NCBI GenBank assembly: GCA_943327015.2
Contig: CALPVM020000103.1
Span: 1-7,647 of the forward strand
Source: Akkermansia muciniphila
Lineage (GTDB): Bacteria; Pseudomonadota; Gammaproteobacteria; Burkholderiales; Burkholderiaceae_C
Reading direction: 5' to 3'
Length of the DNA stretch: 7,647 bases
Made by a program: the position numbers and the translations under genes. Of this stretch, positions 1 through 4,999 are shown in pieces. The notes below the pieces were generated by a model. It saw nothing but the letters and a program-made list of their open reading frames with translations. It made no database searches and was not told the origin of the DNA. The stretch's first letter is position 1. Every line of letters begins with the position of its first letter.

Positions 1-1
1 G

Positions 2-532
2 GATATTTTGGTCAACAACGCGGGTATTCAGCATGTAGCACGTACCGAAAACTTTGCTCCGGAACGCTGGGACGCCATTATTGCTATTAACCTAAGCAGC
101 GCATTCCATGCCACGCGCTTGGCATTACCGTTGATGCAAGAACACAACTGGGGGCGCATTATTAACGTAGCCTCGGTGCACGGCCTGGTGGCTTCGGCAG
201 AAAAATCGGCCTATGTAGCAGCCAAGCACGGCGTGGTGGGTTTTACAAAAGTGGTGGCACTTGAAAATGCGACCTCGGGTGTAACCTGCAACGCCATTTG
301 TCCCGGTTGGGTGCTCACGCCACTGGTGCAAAAGCAGGTGGATGCCAAAGCAGCTAGTTTAGGATTGAGCAACGAAGAAGCCACCAAACTGCTGCTGGGC
401 GAAAAAGAGCCCTCACTGCAATTTACCACGCCTGAAGAATTGGGTGCGATGGCAGTGTTTTTGTGCTCGCCCGCAGCAAACAATGTGCGCGGGGTGGCGT
501 GGAATATGGATGGGGGATGGATGGCACAGTGA
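2..532 (+). CDS. bdhA: 3-hydroxybutyrate dehydrogenase, 5' end missing
   Basis: This is a short-chain dehydrogenase that interconverts (R)-3-hydroxybutyrate and acetoacetate with NAD(H), a cytosolic step in polyhydroxybutyrate and ketone-body use. The frame is open from the window edge and gives 176 residues, beginning in the NNAGIQH segment that follows the cofactor domain. The SDR catalytic residues are visible: Ser in INVASVHGL and the YVAAK Tyr-Lys pair. Residues known to bind substrate in 3-hydroxybutyrate dehydrogenases are also in place: Gln in GIQH, His in SVHGL, Lys in EKSAY, Trp in PGWVL and Gln in VQKQV. The C-terminus ends in the usual DGGW motif. About 84 N-terminal residues, including the glycine-rich NAD loop, lie outside the window, since the family is about 260 aa. 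An internal TTG at position 8 is in frame but is not the start. This pattern makes the 3-hydroxybutyrate dehydrogenase call firmer than a generic SDR call. Confidence 0.93.
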   Translation, partial: DILVNNAGIQHVARTENFAPERWDAIIAINLSSAFHATRLALPLMQEHNWGRIINVASVHGLVASAEKSAYVAAKHGVVGFTKVVALENATSGVTCNAICPGWVLTPLVQKQVDAKAASLGLSNEEATKLLLGEKEPSLQFTTPEELGAMAVFLCSPAANNVRGVAWNMDGGWMAQ

Positions 533-610
533 GGCTACTATCTGGCAACAAAACCCACAGTTAGAGATTGGTAAAGATGGGTTAAGATGGATTTATTTTT
601 GGAAACTGGT

Positions 611-1663
611 ATGACGCAATTCTCCGCCTTGGCTAACCTCGTTAACCATCAAATCCGTCTCGCATCGCGCCCCGTGGGTATGCCAAGCGACGCCAATTGG
701 AACCACACTAGCGAACCAGTAACGGCTCCCTCTGAAGGTGGCGTTGTTATTCAAACATTGGCATTGTCGTTAGACCCCGCCATGCGCGGTTGGATGAACG
801 AAGGCAAAAGCTATATTTCCCCGGTGGGCATTGGTGAAGTCATGCGCGCCGGTGGCGTGGGCAAAATTATTGCCAGCAAAAACTCCGACTATGCGGTTGG
901 TGATTTTGTGAGTGCCGGGTTGGGTGTGCAAGAGTATTTAACGCTGGAACAAGATGCCATGAAGCGCAATGGCTTAGTAAAAATTGACTTGCGTGCTGGC
1001 TCTCTCACCCAGTGGTTGAATGTACTCGGCATGCCAGGCATGACGGGATATTTTGGATTAATGGATGTGGGTCAGCCCCAAGCTGGCGAGACCGTGGTGG
1101 TGTCCGGCGCGGCAGGTGCCGTCGGGCAAACAGTCGGGCAAATGGCAAAAATCAAAGGTTGCCGCGTGGTGGGCATTGCAGGCGGACAGGCCAAGTGCGA
1201 CTGGGTGGTTAAAGAGTTGGGGTTTGATGCCTGCATTGACTACAAAGCAAGCCCTAATGCGGTGAAGGATGGCTTAAAAGCCCACTGCCCTGCTGGCGTA
1301 GATATTTATTTTGACAATGTGGGAGGCGACATTCTGGATACGGTGCTCACCCGCATTAACCGAAAAGCACGCATCATTATTTGCGGCGCCATTAGCCAAT
1401 ACAACGCGACCAGTGCTGTGCAAGGCCCCAAAAATTACTTGAGCTTGCTTGTCAACCGCGCCCGCATGGAAGGCATTGTAGTGTTTGACTATGCCGACCG
1501 CTACCATCTTGCTGTGACTGAAATGGCCGGCTATTTAAAGGATGGCCGCATGCACAGCAAAGAAGATGTGGTACAGGGGCTCAATAACTTTCCGCAAGCC
1601 TTGCTCAAATTATTTAACGGGGAGAACTTTGGTAAGTTGGTGCTCCAGGTGGCACAAGACTAA
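611..1663 (+). CDS. Zinc-independent NADP-dependent MDR oxidoreductase (CurA/LTB4DH type)
   Basis: This is a medium-chain reductase of the leukotriene-B4-dehydrogenase/CurA branch. Relatives reduce activated C=C bonds (enones, enals, curcumin) with NADPH; the substrate here is unknown. With the ATG at 611 the protein has 350 residues, normal for the family. The N-terminal GroES-like domain has the NHQIRLASRPVG opening and the LSLDPAMRGWM motif. The nucleotide fold has SGAAGAVGQ at residues 165-173, the AxxGxxG NADP loop, and later YFDNVGG and ICGAISQYN, both typical of this branch. No catalytic or structural zinc cysteine cluster is present. An in-frame ATG at 587 would add eight residues (MDLFLETG). 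I prefer 611 because family members start near MTQ/MT and because GGA at 601-603 sits seven bases before it. The gene follows bdhA in the same direction after 78 nt, so co-transcription is possible but unproven. Confidence 0.92.
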   Translation: MTQFSALANLVNHQIRLASRPVGMPSDANWNHTSEPVTAPSEGGVVIQTLALSLDPAMRGWMNEGKSYISPVGIGEVMRAGGVGKIIASKNSDYAVGDFVSAGLGVQEYLTLEQDAMKRNGLVKIDLRAGSLTQWLNVLGMPGMTGYFGLMDVGQPQAGETVVVSGAAGAVGQTVGQMAKIKGCRVVGIAGGQAKCDWVVKELGFDACIDYKASPNAVKDGLKAHCPAGVDIYFDNVGGDILDTVLTRINRKARIIICGAISQYNATSAVQGPKNYLSLLVNRARMEGIVVFDYADRYHLAVTEMAGYLKDGRMHSKEDVVQGLNNFPQALLKLFNGENFGKLVLQVAQD

Positions 1664-1678
1664 GCATTGCTAGACCAC

Positions 1679-2506
1679 CTACTTAACCGGCTTCAAGCGC
1701 TCTGCCATCCAGCGATGTAAGTCCATCCACATTTGGCGCACCTCTGCGCTTTGTGGCACGACGGATGCGCTGGGCAACTCAATCGTCACCACGGGTACGC
1801 CTTTGTGGATGCCGCCGTAGTTGCCCAATGAGCCGGGGAATATGCCTACCTGATCCAGATACAACCTACCCAATTTGCTGGGTGGTACAGATGGACCATC
1901 AAAGTCAAGCACACCATACGGGGCATGGATGCTAACAATTAAATTAGGTTTAAAACTTTCCATCAGGTCGTGCAGATATTTAGACTCAGGCTCGGACAAG
2001 GGCTTATTACCTGGCCAGCGGCGTGGGTCGCGTTTGGTGCGCTTTTCCCAGTACTGCTTGGCATCGCGCGCCCAATTAGGCGTCGGGAAATTTCGGTTCA
2101 AATCAACACCATTGGCATTGGTACGTTTTGAAGGGCGGGCAAACAAGCCATCAGGGTTAAGTGATGGAATAAAACGCCAATGAATGGATAGCGGAGAATC
2201 AGCGGGTGGTTTTTCTGCCAACGCCATCCAATGGTATGCCAAGGAAACCGAAGACATTTCGTCGCCATGAATACCCCCCACCACCAAGACACGCAGGTTT
2301 GCATCATCGGGCTGAAGGTCTCGCCCCCAGATTACGCGGCCTTGCACAGATCGAACGCCGAGACTCTTTAACTCTGCGGCCTCGCACATAGAGGCCGTTA
2401 CGCTAGGAATACGCGATGCATAGTCAATACAGATTTTCGAATTCGTAGCGTGGGATCCAGCCATTGAAAACGCGAAAAATGTGGAAATAAAAATTTTTAA
2501 GTTCAT
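1679..2506 (-). CDS. Exported M14 zinc peptidase, murein-peptide amidase A (MpaA)-like
   Basis: This is a 275-residue zinc carboxypeptidase-fold enzyme. Residues 1-20 look like a Sec signal peptide: Lys4, a hydrophobic run IFISTFFAFSMAG, and an S-H-A cleavage site, so mature protein would begin at Thr21. Zinc ligands fit the M14 pattern: His80 and Glu83 in GGIHGDE, and His194 in VSIHAP. Arg138 lies in NANGVDLNRNFPTPNW, a block I recall from E. coli MpaA, and Glu243 in VTIELPSA is the likely catalytic glutamate. MpaA cleaves the gamma-D-Glu-meso-diaminopimelate bond of recycled murein peptides and is cytoplasmic in E. coli. The leader here implies a periplasmic or secreted enzyme, and Cys26 and Cys41 could form a disulfide there. 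M14 membership and export are well supported; the exact substrate is inferred. The gene stands alone, converging on the MDR oxidoreductase and diverging from the flavin reductase. No clear Shine-Dalgarno sequence precedes the ATG. Confidence 0.88.
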   Translation of the reverse strand: MNLKIFISTFFAFSMAGSHATNSKICIDYASRIPSVTASMCEAAELKSLGVRSVQGRVIWGRDLQPDDANLRVLVVGGIHGDEMSSVSLAYHWMALAEKPPADSPLSIHWRFIPSLNPDGLFARPSKRTNANGVDLNRNFPTPNWARDAKQYWEKRTKRDPRRWPGNKPLSEPESKYLHDLMESFKPNLIVSIHAPYGVLDFDGPSVPPSKLGRLYLDQVGIFPGSLGNYGGIHKGVPVVTIELPSASVVPQSAEVRQMWMDLHRWMAERLKPVK

Positions 2507-2568
2507 TGTAAGATTGTAAAACGACCCTGTAAGGGTGCAGGTTGTTCTGGTTAAGTTACATTTACATC

Positions 2569-3087
2569 ATGCAAAAAACATACCCTTCGAACGCAACCTA
2601 TGCTTCTTCTTTCACTAAAGACGAATTCCGTCAAGCTCTAGGCATGTTTGCCACGGGGGTAACAATTGTTACAGCTTGTAGCCCCGAAGGTAAGTTAGTG
2701 GGGTTAACTGCCAACTCTTTTAACTCTGTATCACTAGATCCACCACTGGTACTGTGGAGCCTATCAGGCAACTCAGCGTCATTAGAGGCATTTAGCAAAG
2801 GCTCACATTACGCTATTCACATTTTGGCAGCTGATCAAAAAGATATGGCTTTGCAATTTGCATCTAAAATTCCTGATAGATTTTTAGGCATGCCCTACAC
2901 TTTGGGAACTAGCGGTGTGCCACTATTACAAGGTGCAGCAGCAACTTTTGAATGTCTCAATCGTAGTCGCTATACAGAGGGCGACCATGTTATTTTTGTA
3001 GGGGAGGTGGAAAAGTGCAGCCATCGTGCTGGCGCATCCCCCCTTCTCTACCATGGTGGCAAGTTTTATACCGAGCACCCTTTGTGA
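2569..3087 (+). CDS. Flavin reductase family protein (FMN-binding split barrel)
   Basis: From the ATG at 2569 this encodes 172 residues with the full flavin-reductase-like split-barrel domain. Family members (HpaC type and others) use NAD(P)H to reduce free FMN or FAD for a partner monooxygenase. Visible blocks are FRQALGMFATGVTIVTA (residues 20-36), LTANSFNSVSLDPPL (46-60; flavin-binding strand and loop), DHVIFVGEV (139-147) and LLYHGGKFY (159-167) near the C-terminus. Length is normal. No two-component monooxygenase or other partner lies nearby, so its client cannot be named. A TTG at 2542 is also in frame and has AAGGG at 2531-2535, six bases before it; it would add nine residues, MFWLSYIYI. 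I prefer the ATG because the conserved domain needs no such hydrophobic extension. Hand counting gives about 46% GC for 2581-3060, below rhlE. The coding end is built into a hairpin. Confidence 0.9.
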   Translation: MQKTYPSNATYASSFTKDEFRQALGMFATGVTIVTACSPEGKLVGLTANSFNSVSLDPPLVLWSLSGNSASLEAFSKGSHYAIHILAADQKDMALQFASKIPDRFLGMPYTLGTSGVPLLQGAAATFECLNRSRYTEGDHVIFVGEVEKCSHRAGASPLLYHGGKFYTEHPL

Positions 3088-3095
3088 AAGGGTGC
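3075..3095. terminator. Perfect 9-bp hairpin between convergent genes, possible bidirectional terminator
   Basis: GCACCCTTT (3075-3083) and AAAGGGTGC (3087-3095) are perfect reverse complements around a three-base loop GTG. The stop codon of the flavin reductase (TGA, 3085-3087) lies in the loop and first right-arm base, and the ettA stop is ten bases beyond the hairpin. Position between two converging genes suggests shared transcription termination. Neither side has a real T-run (ACGAATAATTA on the + side, TCGGTATAAAAC on the - side), so it is not a textbook intrinsic terminator and may only block or protect 3' ends. Confidence 0.5.
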
Positions 3096-3104
3096 CACGA
3101 ATAA

Positions 3105-4766
3105 TTACTTAAGCGCCTTGTAACGCATACGTTTGGGTTTGGCACCCTCCTCACCCAAGCGGCGCTTTTTGTCAGCTTCATACTCTTGGTAATTGCCATC
3201 AAAGAAAGTCCACTGACTATCGCCCTCACATGCCAAAATGTGGGTAGCAATACGGTCCAAGAACCAGCGGTCATGGCTAATAACCATCAATGTTCCGGCA
3301 AACTCTAACAACGCATCTTCCAATGCACGCAGGGTTTCTACGTCTAAGTCGTTGGAGGGTTCGTCGAGCATCAGCACGTTGCCGCCGGCAATCAGAGTTT
3401 TAGCCAAGTGCAAGCGCCCGCGCTCACCACCTGAGAGCATGCCGACTTTTTTCTGCTGGTCTGCGCCGTTAAAGTTAAAGCGACCACAGTAAGCGCGGCT
3501 GGCCATCTGGAATTTACCTACGTTCAAAATATCCAGCCCGCCCGATACGTCTTCCCAAACGGTTTTGTCGTTGCTGAGGTCGTCGCGGGATTGGTCAACA
3601 AACGCCATCTTGACGGTAGAACCAATTTTTACGTCACCCGAATCTGCTTTTTCGCGCCCTGCAATGAGTTTAAACAGCGTGGATTTACCCGCACCGTTGG
3701 GACCAATAATGCCCACAATAGCACCCGCAGGTACTTTAAAACTCAGGTTATCAATCAGAACCCGGTCGCCAAACGATTTAGAAACGTTAACAAACTCGAT
3801 GACCTCATGCCCGAGGCGGTCGGCCACTGGAATGAAAATTTCGTTGGTTTCGTTGCGTTTTTGGTATTCAAAGTCTGACAACTCTTCAAAGCGAGCCAAG
3901 CGCGCTTTGCTCTTGGCTTGGCGCGCCTTGGGATTTTGACGCGACCATTCGAGCTCTTTTTTCAGCGCTTTGGCACGGGCTTCTTCACCTTTTTGTTCAG
4001 CCTCTAAGCGTGCTTGCTTTTGGGTCAACCAATCGCTGTAGTTGCCTTTGTAGGGAATACCGGAGCCACGGTCGAGTTCCAAAATCCACTCGGCAGCGTT
4101 ATCCAAAAAGTAGCGATCGTGGGTAATAGCGACCACAGTGCCGGGATAGCGCTGCAAAAATTGCTCGAGCCAGTCTACCGATTCGGCGTCCAAGTGGTTG
4201 GTGGGTTCGTCCAGCAACAGCATATCTGGCTTAGAAAGTAACAAACGGCACAAGGCCACTCGACGCTTTTCGCCGCCGGAGAGCACGCCAACATTGGCTT
4301 CCCAAGGGGGTAGACGCAGGGCATCAGCAGCAATTTCAAGCTGGTGCTCAGAATCAGTGCCCGCTGTGGCAATAATGGCCTCTAGCTCTGCCTGCTCTGC
4401 AGCTAAGGCATCAAAATCGGCATCTTCAGCGCCATAGGCGGTGTAAACCTCTTCGAGACGGGCTTTGGCAGTAAACACCTTACCCATTGCAGCTTCCACA
4501 CTTTGGCGCACGGTTTGGGCTGGGTCTAGCTGAGGCTCCTGAGGCAGGTAGCCAATATTTAAACCGGGCATGGGTATGGCTTCGCCCTCAATCTCCTTAT
4601 CTAACCCTGCCATAATTTTAAGCAAGGTAGACTTACCCGAGCCATTGGTACCCAACACACCAATTTTGGCACCCGGGAAAAAGCTGAGGGAAATGTTTTT
4701 AAGAATATGCCGCTTTGGAGGCACCATCTTGCCGACGCGGTTCATGGAAAAGACGTATTGAGCCAT
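3105..4766 (-). CDS. ettA: Energy-dependent translational throttle protein EttA (ABC-F ATPase)
   Basis: EttA binds the ribosomal E site and, depending on the ATP/ADP balance, lets initiating ribosomes proceed or holds them. This 553-residue protein matches the E. coli EttA pattern and length (about 555 aa). Domain 1 has Walker A GTNGSGKST (39-47), signature LSGGE (162-166), Walker B LLLDEPTN (183-190, catalytic Glu187) and switch His216. The EttA arm lies within about residues 95-140. The interdomain linker that contacts P-site tRNA starts near 237 and includes the basic KARQAKSKARLARFEEL stretch. Domain 2 has GPNGAGKST (355-363), LSGGE (444-448), LMLDEPSN (465-472, Glu469) and His498. The frame is open for 34 more codons upstream, but family members start at MAQYVF, so I place the start at 4766. 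No membrane segments are present, as expected for ABC-F. No strong Shine-Dalgarno sequence precedes the start. It diverges from rhlE. Confidence 0.96.
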   Translation of the reverse strand: MAQYVFSMNRVGKMVPPKRHILKNISLSFFPGAKIGVLGTNGSGKSTLLKIMAGLDKEIEGEAIPMPGLNIGYLPQEPQLDPAQTVRQSVEAAMGKVFTAKARLEEVYTAYGAEDADFDALAAEQAELEAIIATAGTDSEHQLEIAADALRLPPWEANVGVLSGGEKRRVALCRLLLSKPDMLLLDEPTNHLDAESVDWLEQFLQRYPGTVVAITHDRYFLDNAAEWILELDRGSGIPYKGNYSDWLTQKQARLEAEQKGEEARAKALKKELEWSRQNPKARQAKSKARLARFEELSDFEYQKRNETNEIFIPVADRLGHEVIEFVNVSKSFGDRVLIDNLSFKVPAGAIVGIIGPNGAGKSTLFKLIAGREKADSGDVKIGSTVKMAFVDQSRDDLSNDKTVWEDVSGGLDILNVGKFQMASRAYCGRFNFNGADQQKKVGMLSGGERGRLHLAKTLIAGGNVLMLDEPSNDLDVETLRALEDALLEFAGTLMVISHDRWFLDRIATHILACEGDSQWTFFDGNYQEYEADKKRRLGEEGAKPKRMRYKALK

Positions 4767-4815
4767 GGAAATAATGTAATGTGAGGAATAAGATAACCCC
4801 GTATTATCGACTGCA

Positions 4816-4845
4816 TTGCACACTTTCGTGCGACAATATGATAAT
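4816..4845 (+). promoter_or_regulatory. Candidate sigma70-type promoter for rhlE
   Basis: A -35-like TTGCAC (4816-4821; three of six consensus positions) and a -10-like GATAAT (4840-4845; five of six) are separated by 18 bases. Transcription would begin near 4852 and give rhlE an untranslated leader of roughly 150 nt. The -35 match is weak, so this is a proposal from position and the -10 only. An overlapping weak candidate on the opposite strand for ettA (TTGCGG at 4868-4863, TATCAT at 4843-4838) has a 19-base spacer and I do not call it. Confidence 0.3.
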
Positions 4846-4869
4846 TGCGGTGCTTCAGTTATCCGCAAT
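4844..4869. repeat. Perfect 7-bp inverted repeat ATTGCGG-N12-CCGCAAT
   Basis: ATTGCGG (4844-4850) and CCGCAAT (4863-4869) are exact reverse complements separated by 12 bases. The repeat starts at the end of the candidate rhlE -10 box and would span the transcription start, where an operator could sit. If transcribed, it could instead form the first hairpin of the rhlE leader. A dyad this long with a fixed spacer between divergent genes resembles a dimeric regulator site, but no regulator gene is present and no known motif is recognised. Confidence 0.4.
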
Positions 4870-4870
4870 C

Positions 4871-4883
4871 CGGCACCTTGCCG
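4871..4883 (+). other. Small leader hairpin CGGCA-CCT-TGCCG
   Basis: CGGCA (4871-4875) and TGCCG (4879-4883) form a perfect 5-bp GC-rich stem with a three-base loop. It lies directly before the terminator-like hairpin at 4884-4915 and would stack next to it in a transcript of the rhlE leader. CCGGC at 4870-4874 could instead pair with GCCGG at 4960-4964, closer to the rhlE start, which would give an alternative fold. Neither fold was computed. Confidence 0.35.
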
Positions 4884-4915
4884 AGAACCAGGCCTCCATT
4901 CTGTGTTCTTTTTTT
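4884..4915 (+). terminator. Terminator-like hairpin with T-run in the rhlE leader (possible attenuator)
   Basis: AGAACCAG (4884-4891) pairs with CTG-T-GTTCT (4901-4909) through 5 + 3 base pairs with one bulged T and a nine-base loop. A run of seven T (4909-4915) closes and follows the stem. This is the arrangement of an intrinsic terminator read on the + strand. No + strand gene ends nearby: the upstream gene ettA runs the other way. The only transcript it could stop early is one heading into rhlE, or stray antisense from the ettA side. The stem is modest in GC, so strength is doubtful. Confidence 0.4.
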
Positions 4916-4938
4916 AATAAACCGCCCTAGACTGACCC

Positions 4939-4952
4939 AGTGCCCTTGCACT
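4939..4952 (+). other. Leader hairpin AGTGC-CCTT-GCACT before rhlE
   Basis: AGTGC (4939-4943) and GCACT (4948-4952) form a perfect 5-bp stem with a CCTT tetraloop, 47 bases before the rhlE start. Flanking CCTAG (4926-4930) and CTAGG (4951-4955) are also complementary and share two bases with the inner stem, so the two pairings compete. It may be part of a folded 5' untranslated region. The short stem could be chance. Confidence 0.35.
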
Positions 4953-4999
4953 AGGAACGGCCGGTACGCTAGCGCTCAGTAAGGGCGCGTTCCATCACC

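Noticed and set aside
211..483. Antisense open frame within the dehydrogenase gene
   Set aside because: The + strand frame carries all SDR catalytic residues; the antisense product has no recognisable pattern.
552..583. AACCCA (552-557) and TGGGTT (578-583) as a hairpin between bdhA and the MDR gene
   Set aside because: Six pairs with a 20-base loop and no T-run; too weak to call a terminator or operator.
1647..1680. AGGTGG (1647-1652) and CCACCT (1675-1680) as a terminator between the convergent MDR and M14 genes
   Set aside because: The stem is only six pairs around a 22-base loop, mostly coding on both sides, with no T-run. Chance is likely.
2505..2520. Tandem ATTGTAAG/ATTGTAAA as a regulator box between the peptidase and flavin reductase genes
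   Set aside because: Two copies of an AT-rich octamer, the first overlapping the peptidase start codon, are too little evidence for a binding site.
3565..3939. Open frames of 124 and 95 codons on the + strand inside ettA
   Set aside because: They lie opposite the second ABC domain, whose motifs are intact on the - strand; the translations look like low-information shadows.
4767..4868. A 34-residue N-terminal extension of EttA
   Set aside because: EttA homologues begin at MAQ; the extension has no conserved feature, overlaps the probable regulatory region and has no ribosome site.
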